The notes beneath the pieces are model-generated. The model saw only the letters and a program-made list of their open reading frames with translations, was not told the origin of the DNA and did no database searches. Below, piece by piece: positions 36,899 through 46,536 of a stretch of DNA of 64,000 nt (the stretch's first letter is position 1; each line of letters starts with the position of its first letter). This DNA is from Bradyrhizobium icense. Lineage in GTDB: Bacteria; Pseudomonadota; Alphaproteobacteria; Rhizobiales; Xanthobacteraceae. The DNA is taken from the NCBI RefSeq assembly GCF_001693385.1, contig NZ_CP016428.1:558001-622000 (forward strand). Reading direction: 5' to 3'. A program made the translations under genes and the position numbers.

Positions 36899-37288
36899 AT
36901 GATGGACCAGACGCAACCCACACTAACCCAGAGCGCGCTCCGCGGCCTCGCCTGCCGCTGCCCGCGTTGCGGCAAGGGCAAGCTCTACGCGGGCTTCCTC
37001 GACCTGCGCCCGAATTGCGAAGCGTGCGGGCTCGACTACGCCTTCATCGATTCTGGCGACGGCCCTGCGATCTTCATCATCATGCTGGCTGGCGCCATCG
37101 TGGTCACCGCTGCCCTGATCGTCGAAGTCAGATATCAGCCGCCGTTCTGGCTGCATGCGGCGCTCTGGCTGCCGCTGATCGCCGCGACCACGCTTCTGCC
37201 GCTGCGCTCGATGAAGGCGCTTCTGATCGCGCTGCAATTCCATCACAAGGCGGCGCCCGGCCGGTTGATCGACCGCGAGCCGAAATGA
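36899..37288 (+). CDS. DUF983 family membrane protein
   Basis: A 129-residue protein common in aa3 oxidase operons. It begins with a zinc-ribbon-like pair of CxxC motifs (CRCPRCGKGKLY and PNCEACGLDY) followed by two membrane helices (about 57-76 and 83-102). It is thought to help oxidase assembly, without a defined reaction. It lies after the ctaE terminator and overlaps the SURF1 gene by ATGA. Two adjacent ATGs (36899, 36902) are both possible starts. Confidence 0.9.
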   Translation: MMDQTQPTLTQSALRGLACRCPRCGKGKLYAGFLDLRPNCEACGLDYAFIDSGDGPAIFIIMLAGAIVVTAALIVEVRYQPPFWLHAALWLPLIAATTLLPLRSMKALLIALQFHHKAAPGRLIDREPK

Positions 37289-38052
37289 CCGGCCTTTCGT
37301 CGCGGCGGCCGGCGGTCGCCGGCTTTGCCATCTTCACGCTGTTGATGGTGGCGGTCTTCGCGGGCCTCGGAATCTGGCAATTGCAGCGCCGGGTCGAGAA
37401 GCACGCGCTGATCGCGATGCTGAACGAGCGGCTCGCCGCCGCGCCCGAGGCGCTGCCGGCGCAGGCGCAATGGAATACGCTGACGCCGGCCAAAGACGAA
37501 TTCCGCCGCGTCAGCTTCACCGCGACCTACGCGCCGTTGCCGGATGCTATGGTCTACAGCGCGGGCTCCGCGGTGCGCGAGGACGTCTCCGGTCCCGGCA
37601 CCTGGGCCTTCCTGCCGGCCCGTCTCGCCGATGGCAACACCATTGTGGTCAACACCGGCTTTGTGCAGAACACGATGCAGGACCGCGCCCAGCAGGATCG
37701 CGCCGTGAGACGGCTCATCACCGGTGACCCGGTGCAGCTCACCGGCTACATGCGTTTTCCCGAAAGCGCGGGCACGCTGACGCCGCCTGAGAACATGGCA
37801 AAGCGGCTCTGGTTCAACCGCGATCATCTTGCGATGGCGCGCGCGCTCGGCTGGGACGAGGTCGGCAAGGCCGTCGCGCCGTTCTATGTCGACCTGGAAA
37901 CGCCTGCACCCGAAAACGGCATTCCGAAGCCCGGGCCGCTTTCCGTGCATCTCAAGGACGATCACCTGCAATACGCCATCACCTGGTTCACGCTGGCCTT
38001 TGCAGTCGTCATCGCGTTCGGCGTGTGGTGGCGCGCGCAGCGCCATGCCTGA
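37285..38052 (+). CDS. SURF1-family cytochrome oxidase assembly protein
   Basis: A 255-residue protein with a membrane helix at each end (about 11-31 and 228-247) and a soluble domain between. Family motifs are GIWQLQRRVEKHALIAMLNERL near the N-terminus, PGTWAFLPARLADGNTIVVNTGFV in the middle and LQYAITWFTLAFAVVIAF near the end. SURF1 helps deliver heme a to subunit I. ATGA overlap with the DUF983 gene fixes the start. This is the last oxidase-related gene in the cluster. Confidence 0.93.
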   Translation: MTGLSSRRPAVAGFAIFTLLMVAVFAGLGIWQLQRRVEKHALIAMLNERLAAAPEALPAQAQWNTLTPAKDEFRRVSFTATYAPLPDAMVYSAGSAVREDVSGPGTWAFLPARLADGNTIVVNTGFVQNTMQDRAQQDRAVRRLITGDPVQLTGYMRFPESAGTLTPPENMAKRLWFNRDHLAMARALGWDEVGKAVAPFYVDLETPAPENGIPKPGPLSVHLKDDHLQYAITWFTLAFAVVIAFGVWWRAQRHA

Positions 38053-38086
38053 AGTTCCATCCCCGTAGTCGTCCGGACTAGTTGCC

Positions 38087-38111
38087 GGAACCTTTGTTCC
38101 GCAGAATCGTT
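38087..38111 (+). promoter_or_regulatory. EcfG-type general stress response promoter
   Basis: GGAAC at 38087-38091 and CGTT at 38108-38111 are separated by 16 bases, an exact match to the GGAAC-N16/17-CGTT consensus of the alphaproteobacterial stress sigma factor EcfG. It lies about 100 bases before the NTF2-like gene at 38215. Confidence 0.7.
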
Positions 38112-38214
38112 TCGGTTCCACGGTGAGTTCCGGATCATAGGCCGTTCAGTGTCCATTCACGACGATCGCCATAATCCGTCAGCCCCGTCAGCACTCGGGA
38201 CGAGGTGTGGCAAC

Positions 38215-38613
38215 ATGGATGCGATCACGGAATTGGCGGATGATTTCGATCAAGTCGCATTAGTGATCGATTGGTTGGACGCGTGCCGCAATCGCGACCT
38301 CGCGACATTGCTCGACCTCTATGCGGATGACGCGAAGGCCGAATGCCGGTGCGGCGAGGTCAAGCTCAGTGACGGCCGCGCCGGGCTCGAAGCCTATTGG
38401 CGGCCGCGTCTCGATGCGATCGCACCCACCGCATTCGGGCTCGAGGAAATCACGCCGACCGCCGAGGGCGTCGTGCTTGATTACCTGAGCCACGAAGGCG
38501 AGCCCGTCCGCATCGCATTCACTTTTTCGCGTGACGGCAAGATCCAGCGGACCATCTGTGCCCCTTCGGGCCGGGCCTTGTGCCGGGAAGCTGCCGACGT
38601 TGAGGGCGGCTGA
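38215..38613 (+). CDS. NTF2/SnoaL-like small protein under an EcfG-type promoter
   Basis: A 132-residue protein with the cone-shaped NTF2 fold: VALVIDWLDACRNRDLATLLDLYADDAKAEC, GRAGLEAYWRPRLDAIAPTAF and IAFTFSRDGKIQRTICAP. The domain can bind small ligands or act as an isomerase, and no activity is evident. Three Cys residues are spread through the sequence. The upstream EcfG-type promoter suggests induction in general stress. The ATG at 38215 is preferred to a GTG at 38149 that would place extra sequence close to the promoter. Confidence 0.75.
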   Translation: MDAITELADDFDQVALVIDWLDACRNRDLATLLDLYADDAKAECRCGEVKLSDGRAGLEAYWRPRLDAIAPTAFGLEEITPTAEGVVLDYLSHEGEPVRIAFTFSRDGKIQRTICAPSGRALCREAADVEGG

Positions 38614-38615
38614 CG

Positions 38616-39974
38616 TTAGTCCCGTCCGGCGTGTTGCGGATGTAAGGCAGAATCGCCCGCCGGAAGCCGGCAGCGAACGCAGGTGCGCCCCGCCTCGCGC
38701 AACAACTCGAGCGTCCCGCTCAGCGCCCGAACGCGCTCGAGCATTCCGGTCAATCCCCGGCCAAACATCCGATCTGCCGGAAAGCCGATGCCATCGTCGG
38801 AGACTTCCACGATCACTTCGCCATTGTTGATCCCTGCCGTGACATGCATCGCGTTCGCCTTGGCATGGCGGAGCACGTTGGTCACCGCCTCCTGGATCAC
38901 GCGATAGATGGTCTGCGACAGCAGGCCATCGACCTCGTTCAGATCAGCATCGATCCGTGATGTCACCTTGAGGCCACGCGACTGCGCCTTCGCATTCTGC
39001 AGCAGCGTCTGGATGCTCTTCTCCAGGCCGAGCTCCTGAATGTAGAGCGGCCGCAGGCGGTCCAGGATGCGGCGGTTGGCCTGCTGCAATGTTTCGACCG
39101 ACTGCAGAATGCCCTCGGCCGCCTTCCTCAACTCGGCGTTGCCGGATGGGATGGATCCCAGCAGCGCCACCGTGTTGGCGCGAATCCCGAACAAAAGCGG
39201 CCCGAGCTCATCATGCAGCTCGCGCGCCATGTCCTGCCGCTCGTTGTCTTGCAGCGACACGATCCGGCGCAGCAGGCTGCGATTGTCCTGGCTGAGGCGC
39301 TTGAGGGTGCGGGCGAGTTCGTTGGCTTCCTGCGCGCTCCTGCGGATTTCGGGCGGACCGGCAGGGGAAATCAGCTGTTCGTAGTCGCCTGTTCGCATGC
39401 GGGTCAGGCCGTCGCCCAGGTTTTGCAGCGGCTGCAATGCGGAACGCGCGGTGAAGTGGGCAATGACCCCCGTCAGCAGCATCAGGGTAATTCCGGAGCA
39501 GGCGATCGCCAGAAATTCGACCCACTTTTCGTGGATATCGGCGGACATGTCCGGCGCAAATACGATGTCGCCGACCTGCTTCCCCTCGACCATCACGGGG
39601 AAGGCTGTCCCAAATTCGGGGATGGCGAGGAGGCGGACGAACCAGTCGGGTACCGTTCCCAAGGGGGTTTGCACCTCGGGAGGGGGAACGTCGAGATCGG
39701 TCCCGAGGCGCCGAAACCGGACTGCTTCGGACGTTCCCAGCGATTGCACGAACGCATCGAGGGTTGCGTGGGGATTGGTCGAGGTCCGGAGCGCGCCGTT
39801 GAGCGCCGCCGCGACCGCTCTGGCCGAGCGAGTCCCTGGCTCGGTTTCCTCCACAAGTTGCGCGGAGGCAAAGATCTGGAGCGAAGCGGCTCCGGCCAGC
39901 AGGGCGGCCACGAACATGAAGCCGAGCGGCAGCAACAACCGCGTTCGAAGAGAAAGCCCTTGCCACATTTTCAC
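38616..39974 (-). CDS. NarX/UhpB-like sensor histidine kinase
   Basis: A 452-residue membrane kinase. TM1 (about 12-34) and TM2 (about 152-174) flank a periplasmic sensor of roughly 115 residues, then a HAMP domain (RSALQPLQNLGDGLTRMRTGDY). The HisKA_3 phosphoacceptor is ERQDMARELHDELGPLLFG with His254, and the ATPase N-box and G-box follow (VIQEAVTNVLRHAKAN, VSDDGIGF). It is divergent from a LuxR-type response regulator 74 bases away, its obvious partner. The C-terminus (HPQHAGRD) is slightly extended. Stimulus unknown. Confidence 0.92.
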   Translation of the reverse strand: MKMWQGLSLRTRLLLPLGFMFVAALLAGAASLQIFASAQLVEETEPGTRSARAVAAALNGALRTSTNPHATLDAFVQSLGTSEAVRFRRLGTDLDVPPPEVQTPLGTVPDWFVRLLAIPEFGTAFPVMVEGKQVGDIVFAPDMSADIHEKWVEFLAIACSGITLMLLTGVIAHFTARSALQPLQNLGDGLTRMRTGDYEQLISPAGPPEIRRSAQEANELARTLKRLSQDNRSLLRRIVSLQDNERQDMARELHDELGPLLFGIRANTVALLGSIPSGNAELRKAAEGILQSVETLQQANRRILDRLRPLYIQELGLEKSIQTLLQNAKAQSRGLKVTSRIDADLNEVDGLLSQTIYRVIQEAVTNVLRHAKANAMHVTAGINNGEVIVEVSDDGIGFPADRMFGRGLTGMLERVRALSGTLELLREAGRTCVRCRLPAGDSALHPQHAGRD

Positions 39975-40031
39975 TATTCTAGTTCCCGCAACCCAAGATT
40001 TCTCTTTTCAAATGCTGGCAACCGCTTATTT

Positions 40032-40046
40032 ATCCCCAAAGGGGAT
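40032..40046. promoter_or_regulatory. Inverted repeat in the divergent kinase/regulator promoter region
   Basis: ATCCCC-AAA-GGGGAT (40032-40046) lies directly before the response-regulator start and covers its purine-rich ribosome binding site. It could be an operator for autoregulation or a small hairpin that limits translation. Confidence 0.4.
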
Positions 40047-40048
40047 GG

Positions 40049-40696
40049 ATGATGCAGAATTCCGCCAGATCGGCAACGAAGGTCTTGATCGTCGACGACC
40101 ATCCGGTTGTGCTGTCGGGTTGCCGGTCGCTGTTCGCCACGGACAATTCCGTGAAGATCGAGGAGGCCTCCGACGCCAAGTCCGGCCACCGCGCCTACGT
40201 TACCAGGAAGCCCGACGTCACGGTCATCGACATCAAGCTTCCTGACGTTTCCGGTTTCGAGCTGATGCGGCGCATCCGCAAGGACGATCCGGACGCCAGG
40301 ATCATCATGTTCAGCATGAATGACGATCCGGCTTTCGTCGTTCGCGCCATCGAGATGGGCGCGCAGGGCTACGTTTCGAAGGGTGACGATCCCCGGATGC
40401 TGGTGCGCGCCGTCCGCAAGGTGGCCGCGGGCGAGAATTTCATATCGCCGCAACTGGCCGAGGCGGTGACGTTTTCAGGCGCATCGATCAAGGCCAATCC
40501 GGCATCGCAGATGACGGCGCGCGAGCTGGAAATCCTGCGGTTGTTGGGCCGTGGCGACAAGATCGTCGAGGTCGCCGACGCGCTGGAGATTTCCTACAAG
40601 ACGGTGGCCAACACCACCTCGCTGCTCAAGCAGAAGCTTGGCGCCAAGAACCATTCGGATTTGATCCGGATCGCGGTCGAGATGGGGCTCGGCTGA
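40049..40696 (+). CDS. NarL/FixJ-type response regulator
   Basis: A 215-residue regulator with a receiver domain (KVLIVDDHPVVLSGC, phosphorylation site Asp61 in VTVIDIKLPDVSG, Lys in GYVSKGDDPRMLV) and a LuxR-type helix-turn-helix (MTARELEILRLLGRGDKIVEVADALEISYKTVANTTSLLKQKLGAKN). The usual Thr after VS/KTV is present. It should be phosphorylated by the divergent NarX-like kinase. Its targets may include the small genes downstream, which is unproven. Confidence 0.93.
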   Translation: MMQNSARSATKVLIVDDHPVVLSGCRSLFATDNSVKIEEASDAKSGHRAYVTRKPDVTVIDIKLPDVSGFELMRRIRKDDPDARIIMFSMNDDPAFVVRAIEMGAQGYVSKGDDPRMLVRAVRKVAAGENFISPQLAEAVTFSGASIKANPASQMTARELEILRLLGRGDKIVEVADALEISYKTVANTTSLLKQKLGAKNHSDLIRIAVEMGLG

Positions 40697-40894
40697 GCGC
40701 CATTGGCATGGTCCGCAGGCTCCCACGACCATGGTGGCCGTGACCGCGCTGGGCTGGATCACCGCGCCGTCACGCGCGTCTCTCCTGAAACCATCGGCCA
40801 AGGTAAATCGGTCATCCGCTCCCACGCAAAGTCGCGACGGTTGACGGGAAGAATCGGCAAAGTAACCTTGCAGAGCATTTGCAAGGAGAGCTGG

Positions 40895-41107
40895 ATGGAC
40901 AGCCCGGATATCGTAGAAGCCGCCCTTGCGCGGGCCTGGAGCGTCTACCTGTTGATCCACAGCGGTATCGACGAAAATGACGCCCGCCGTGCCAGACTCC
41001 AGCGCTTTATCCGGCAGCGCTGCATGGCCGGCGAGACCGACACGGAGCTACTGGCGGTCGAGGGGCTCAAATATCTCAAAAGCCTGGAAGGGCTCCCGGA
41101 TGAATAG
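40895..41107 (+). CDS. Small hypothetical protein, 70 aa
   Basis: A short helical protein beginning MDSPDIVEAALARAWSVYLL and ending SLEGLPDE. The ATG at 40895 is well supported by AAGGAGAGC upstream, whereas the longer frame from 40703 has no coding character before it. It includes an Arg-rich middle (DARRARLQRFIRQRC). No family is known to me. It lies between the two-component pair and a small secreted protein. Confidence 0.65.
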   Translation: MDSPDIVEAALARAWSVYLLIHSGIDENDARRARLQRFIRQRCMAGETDTELLAVEGLKYLKSLEGLPDE

Positions 41108-41158
41108 TTTTACCGCTACCCGTGTCCCACGGCTCGTCCCTATGTGTCGGGAAAAATA

Positions 41159-41183
41159 GGAACAATCGGTTTCCTCGCGCATT
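41159..41183 (+). promoter_or_regulatory. Possible EcfG-like promoter
   Basis: GGAAC (41159-41163) is followed after 16 bases by CATT (41180-41183), a one-base departure from the CGTT -10 of EcfG. It lies 38 bases before the start of the small secreted protein gene. Weaker than the site at 38087. Confidence 0.3.
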
Positions 41184-41220
41184 GCCGGTTGCATCATTTG
41201 GAAACCTGGAGGAGGACACC

Positions 41221-41451
41221 TTGAGGAAGTTTCTGATGATTGGAACACTGGCCATTGGCGCATCGGCGTTCGCCGGACCGGCGCTTGCCGCCGAATTCTA
41301 TGTGGTTCGCGACACCTCCACCAAGAAGTGCACGGTGGTGGATACCAAGCCGACCACCACGACGACAACGATCGTCGACAACGGCGTGTTCAAGACCAAG
41401 ACCGAGGCCGAAACCAGCATGAAAACCATGAAGGTCTGCACAAGCAACTAA
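41221..41451 (+). CDS. Small secreted protein, 76 aa
   Basis: A protein with a Sec signal peptide (RKFLMIGTLAIGASAFAGPALA, cleavage likely before AEFYVV). The mature part is about 54 residues: AEFYVVRDTSTKKCTVVDTK, a run of six threonines, and a C-terminal MKVCTSN. The two Cys may pair. Translation most likely starts at TTG 41221, placed five bases after GGAGGAGG. Similar short secreted proteins are common in Bradyrhizobium, function unknown. A clear terminator follows. Confidence 0.75.
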   Translation: MRKFLMIGTLAIGASAFAGPALAAEFYVVRDTSTKKCTVVDTKPTTTTTTIVDNGVFKTKTEAETSMKTMKVCTSN

Positions 41452-41472
41452 CGACAGACCCTTCCAGGAGAG

Positions 41473-41503
41473 AGGGCCGCAGGTTCGCTTGCGGCCCTTC
41501 TTA
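41473..41503 (+). terminator. Intrinsic terminator
   Basis: GGGCCGCA (41474-41481) pairs with TGCGGCCC (41490-41497) over an 8-base loop, followed by TTCTTATTT. It ends the small secreted-protein transcript. Confidence 0.75.
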
Positions 41504-41521
41504 TTTCCCGGGCAATGAACA

Positions 41522-42420
<899 letters not shown>

Positions 42421-42660
42421 TCATGAATCCAGTTCATAGGAATAAGTCAATTCTGCCATCTAATGGGACGAGGTTGCAGCCGCTAGATGTCGGGCTCGGC
42501 GCCGTTCGCACCGGTCCTTCGCGCTCTTTCAAACGTGAACGCCGGCCAGGAACAGCCGAAACGTGGCGCAGTTACAGGAGCGCGACCGGATGTTTCACGC
42601 GGGCGTCGGTAAAGACCGTGCGAGCGCGATCCGGGCGAAAAGCACAAACGGGAACACGAC
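42421..42660. other. Divergent region between the LysR gene and paoABC
   Basis: A 240-base gap that should hold the paoABC promoter and LysR-binding sites. I could not pick out a convincing T-N11-A box. Nothing else is recognised. Confidence 0.4.
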
Positions 42661-43317
42661 ATGAAAAGTCCGAGCGACTTCGAATTATCGCGGCGCAAGC
42701 TGTTGGCGGGAAGCGCCGCATCGGTGGTGCTGACGGCAGCGCCTTCCATCGTCAATGCCCAGTCCCCTGAAGTACCGGGTGAGGTTGCCGTCGCGGAAAT
42801 CTCTGCCCTGTCGAAAGTCTCCTTCACCGTGAACGGAACGGCGCGTGGTATCACGCTCGACCCGCGGACCACGTTGCTCGACGCGCTGCGCGAGCACCTG
42901 CATCTCACCGGCACCAAGAAGGGCTGCGATCACGGCCAATGCGGCGCCTGCACGGTCATTGTAGCCGGGCGGCGGATCAATTCCTGTCTGACGCTCGCCG
43001 TGATGCACGAAGGCGACAGCATCACGACCATCGAGGGGCTCGGCACGCCCGAGAACATGCACCCGATGCAGGCCGCGTTCGTCAAGCATGACGGCTACCA
43101 ATGCGGCTATTGCACGCCAGGACTAATTTGCTCGGCGGTGGCGGTGCTCGACGAGATCAAGGCCGGCATCCCGAGCCATGTCAGCGCCGACCTCAACGCA
43201 CAGCCGCAACTCAGCAATGCCGAACTCCGCGAGCGCATGAGCGGCAACATCTGCCGCTGCGGCGCCTATTCCAACATCGCCGAGGCGATATCGGAAGTTG
43301 CCGGGAGGCCCGCATGA
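42661..43317 (+). CDS. paoA: Aldehyde oxidoreductase iron-sulfur subunit, Tat-exported
   Basis: A 218-residue subunit with a twin-arginine leader ([20 protein letters not shown]) and two [2Fe-2S] domains of the xanthine-oxidase family. The plant-type ferredoxin cluster ligands are in [14 protein letters not shown] and later in INSCLT; the second cluster ligands are in YQCGYCTPG and [11 protein letters not shown]. In E. coli PaoABC is a periplasmic, molybdenum aldehyde oxidase that detoxifies aromatic aldehydes. The start codon is ATG 42661 and the stop overlaps paoB by ATGA. Confidence 0.94.
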   Translation: MKSPSDFELSRRKLLAGSAASVVLTAAPSIVNAQSPEVPGEVAVAEISALSKVSFTVNGTARGITLDPRTTLLDALREHLHLTGTKKGCDHGQCGACTVIVAGRRINSCLTLAVMHEGDSITTIEGLGTPENMHPMQAAFVKHDGYQCGYCTPGLICSAVAVLDEIKAGIPSHVSADLNAQPQLSNAELRERMSGNICRCGAYSNIAEAISEVAGRPA

Positions 43318-44264
43318 GATCCTTTACATATGAACGCGCACGCACCCCGGCCGAAGCCGCCGCGAGCGCCATCCGCAGGCCAGATGCCAAATTCATCGCC
43401 GGCGGCACCAACCTGCTCGACCTGATGAAACTCGAGATCGAGACACCTTCGCACCTGATCGATGTCAATCGCCTGGCGCTCGATAGAATCGAAGCGACCG
43501 CAGAAGGCGGCTTGCGGGTCGGCGCAATGGTCCGCAACACCGACCTTGCCGCCGATCCGCGCGTGCGGCGCGATTATGCCGTGCTCTCGCGTGCGCTCGT
43601 CGCCGGTGCGTCGGGCCAGTTGCGCAACAGGGCGACGACCGCGGGCAATCTCTTGCAGCGGACGCGCTGCCCATACTTCTATGACACCAACCAGCCCTGC
43701 AACAAGCGGAAGCCCGGCAGCGGCTGTGCCGCGATCGGCGGCTTCAGCCGCCAGCACGCGGTGGTTGGTGCCAGCGAAGCCTGTATCGCGACCCATCCGA
43801 GCGACATGGCGGTGGCGATGCGCGCGCTCGATGCGGGAATCGAAACCGTGCGGCCCGACGGCGCGACGCGAACGATCCCGATTGCCGAATTTTACCGTCT
43901 GCCGGGCGATACGCCGCATATCGAGACGACGTTGATGCCGGGCGAATTGATCACGGCGGTGACGCTGCCAAAACCCGTTGGCGGCAAGCAGATCTATCGC
44001 AAGGTGCGTGACCGCGCCTCCTACGCCTTCGCACTGGTGTCGGTGGCTGCGATCGTGCAGCGCGACGGAACGGGGCGCGTTGCGCTCGGCGGCGTCGCGC
44101 ACAAGCCGTGGCGTGTCGAGGCGGCGGAGGCCCAGATGCCGCGCGGCGCCAAGGCGGTCGCCGCACTGTTGCTCGCCGACGCCAGGCCGACGCGCGAGAA
44201 CGCATTCAAGCTGGCGCTGGCCGAGCGCACGTTGGGCGCCGTACTGGCAGAAGCGAAAGGCTGA
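43314..44264 (+). CDS. paoB: Aldehyde oxidoreductase FAD-binding subunit
   Basis: A 316-residue FAD subunit of the CO-dehydrogenase/xanthine-oxidase medium-subunit family. The FAD motif [20 protein letters not shown] and the second site [17 protein letters not shown] are present. Between them and HPSDMAVAM lies the Cys-rich insert ([23 protein letters not shown]) that in E. coli PaoB carries an additional [4Fe-4S] cluster. Coupled to paoA by ATGA; paoC follows after 16 bases. Confidence 0.94.
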   Translation: MRSFTYERARTPAEAAASAIRRPDAKFIAGGTNLLDLMKLEIETPSHLIDVNRLALDRIEATAEGGLRVGAMVRNTDLAADPRVRRDYAVLSRALVAGASGQLRNRATTAGNLLQRTRCPYFYDTNQPCNKRKPGSGCAAIGGFSRQHAVVGASEACIATHPSDMAVAMRALDAGIETVRPDGATRTIPIAEFYRLPGDTPHIETTLMPGELITAVTLPKPVGGKQIYRKVRDRASYAFALVSVAAIVQRDGTGRVALGGVAHKPWRVEAAEAQMPRGAKAVAALLLADARPTRENAFKLALAERTLGAVLAEAKG

Positions 44265-44280
44265 TCCGAAAGGTTGATCC

Positions 44281-46485
44281 ATGAGATTCGAAACCCCCGC
44301 CACGACCAATCCGATCGACCAGCTCAAGGTGATCGGCAAGCCCGCCGATCGCATCGACGGTCCTCTCAAGACCGCGGGCACCGCCCGTTATGCCTACGAG
44401 CACCATGAGGGCGTCTCAAATCCGGCTTACGGCTACGTGATCGGCTCGGCCATCGCCAAGGGCCGGATCGCCGGGATCGATCTCACTGCCGCCAAGTCGG
44501 CACCCGGCGTGCGCGCCATCGTCACGGCCGATAATGCCGGCAAGCTCGGCAAGGGTGACCGCAACACCGCGAAGCTGCTCGGCGGTCCCGACATCGAGCA
44601 CTATCACCAGGCGATCGCGCTCGTGGTTGCCGATACCTTCGAGCAGGCCCGCGCCGCCGCGGAACTCGTCCGCGTCGACTATGTCCGAACTGATGGCGCT
44701 TTCGATCTCGCGGCGGTCAAGGACATTGCCAAGCCCCGGCCCGTGTTCGGCGGTCCGGCCGATACCGCGGTCGGTAATTTTGCCGACGCATTCGCCGCAG
44801 CGCCGGTTCAACTCGACGCCACTTATACCACGCCCGATCAGGCGCATGCGATGATGGAGCCACATGCCTCGATCGCCGCCTGGAACGGCGACAAGCTCAC
44901 GCTCTGGACCTCGAACCAGATGATCGCCTGGGGAGTGGGGGAGGTGGCGAAGACGCTGGACATTCCGAAGGAGAACGTCCGCCTGATCTCGCCCTTCATC
45001 GGCGGCGGCTTCGGCTCGAAGCTGTTCGTTCGTTCGGATGCATTGCTCGCGGCACTCGGCGCGCGCGCAACCGGGCGGCCCGTGAAGGTGGCGCTGCCGC
45101 GGCCCTTTGTCTTCAACAACACCACACATCGCCCCGCAACGATCCAGCGCATCCGCATCGGTGCGGCCCGAGATGGCAAAATCTCGGCCATCGGTCATGA
45201 AGAGTGGTCCGGCAATCTGCCCGGCGGCAGGTCCGAGGGCGCGGTCGCCCAGACACGGCTGCTTTATGCCGGCGCCAACCGCATGACCGCCACGCGGCTC
45301 GCCGAGCTAAACTTGCCCGAAGGCAACGCCATGCGCGCGCCGGGCGAGGCATCGGGCATGATGGCGCTTGAAATCGCGGTCGACGAAATAGCCGAGAGGC
45401 TCGGAATCGATCCGATCGAGTTCCGTATCATCAACGATACCCAGGTCGATCCGGAAAAGTCCGAGCGGCCGTTCTCGCAGCGCCGCCTCACCGAGTGCCT
45501 GCGGATAGGCGCGGAGCGCTTCGGCTGGAACAAACGCAATCCGCAGCCGGGTAGGGTTCGTGACGGACGCTGGATGGTCGGTATCGGCACCGCCGCTGCG
45601 TTCCGCAACAATTTGCTGACCAAGTCGGCCGCTCGCGTGCGGCTGGACAGCAACGGCACGGTGACAGTCGAGACCGACATGACCGACATCGGCACCGGCA
45701 GCTACACCATCATTGGGCAGACCGCGGCCGAGATGATGGGCGTGCCGCTGGAAAAGGTCGTGGTGCGTCTGGGCGACTCGACCTTTCCCGTGTCATCAGG
45801 CTCCGGCGGGCAATGGGGCGCCAACAATTCGACGGCCGGCGTTTATGCCGCCTGCGTCAAGCTGCGCGAAGCGGTTGCGCAGAAACTCGGCTTCAATTCG
45901 GCGGAGGCCGAGTTCGCCGATGGCGAGGTGCGTGCAGGCAATCGCGCTGTGCCGCTGGCGCAGGCTGCGGGCGAGGGCGGTCTCACGGCCGAAGACGGAA
46001 TCGAGTATGGCGATCTCGACAAGAAGCAGCAGCAATCGACCTTCGGCGCGCATTTCGACGAAGTCGGCGTCGATGTCGCAACCGCCGAGATCCGCGTGCG
46101 CCGCATGCTGGCGGTGTGCGCCGCCGGCCGCATCCTCAATCCGAAGACGGCGCGGAGCCAGGTGATCGGCGCCATGACGATGGGCGTCGGCGCGGCGCTG
46201 ATGGAGGAACTCGTGGTCGACAAGCGCGCCGGCTTCTTCGTCAACCATGACCTTGCAGGCTACGAGGTGCCGGTTCACGCCGACATTCCCCATCAGGACA
46301 TGATCTTCCTCGACGAGACCGACCCGATGTCGTCCCCGATGAAGGCCAAGGGCGTCGCCGAGCTCGGCATCTGCGGCGTGGCGGCGGCGGTCGCCAACGC
46401 AATCTACAATGCCACAGGCGTACGCGTGCGCGATTATCCGATCACGCTGGACAAGCTTCTGGAGCGGCTGCCCGACGTGGGGTGA
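44281..46485 (+). CDS. paoC: Aldehyde oxidoreductase molybdenum-cofactor-binding subunit
   Basis: A 734-residue catalytic subunit of the xanthine-oxidase family that binds the Mo cofactor and oxidises aldehydes to acids. Recognisable blocks are the Moco/substrate loops SPFIGGGFGSKLFVRSDALLAAL, GEASGMMALEIAVDEIAERLG and the C-terminal KGVAELGICGVAAAVANAIYNA with the catalytic Glu in VAELG. It has no signal peptide; it should be exported bound to PaoA. The usual maturation gene paoD (XdhC family) is absent downstream, where only a cupin remnant is found. Confidence 0.94.
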   Translation: MRFETPATTNPIDQLKVIGKPADRIDGPLKTAGTARYAYEHHEGVSNPAYGYVIGSAIAKGRIAGIDLTAAKSAPGVRAIVTADNAGKLGKGDRNTAKLLGGPDIEHYHQAIALVVADTFEQARAAAELVRVDYVRTDGAFDLAAVKDIAKPRPVFGGPADTAVGNFADAFAAAPVQLDATYTTPDQAHAMMEPHASIAAWNGDKLTLWTSNQMIAWGVGEVAKTLDIPKENVRLISPFIGGGFGSKLFVRSDALLAALGARATGRPVKVALPRPFVFNNTTHRPATIQRIRIGAARDGKISAIGHEEWSGNLPGGRSEGAVAQTRLLYAGANRMTATRLAELNLPEGNAMRAPGEASGMMALEIAVDEIAERLGIDPIEFRIINDTQVDPEKSERPFSQRRLTECLRIGAERFGWNKRNPQPGRVRDGRWMVGIGTAAAFRNNLLTKSAARVRLDSNGTVTVETDMTDIGTGSYTIIGQTAAEMMGVPLEKVVVRLGDSTFPVSSGSGGQWGANNSTAGVYAACVKLREAVAQKLGFNSAEAEFADGEVRAGNRAVPLAQAAGEGGLTAEDGIEYGDLDKKQQQSTFGAHFDEVGVDVATAEIRVRRMLAVCAAGRILNPKTARSQVIGAMTMGVGAALMEELVVDKRAGFFVNHDLAGYEVPVHADIPHQDMIFLDETDPMSSPMKAKGVAELGICGVAAAVANAIYNATGVRVRDYPITLDKLLERLPDVG

Positions 46486-46536
46486 GCCGCAACTCCGTAT
46501 CCCGAAGCTCAACGCAAGCATGAAGGGGAAGGCGTC

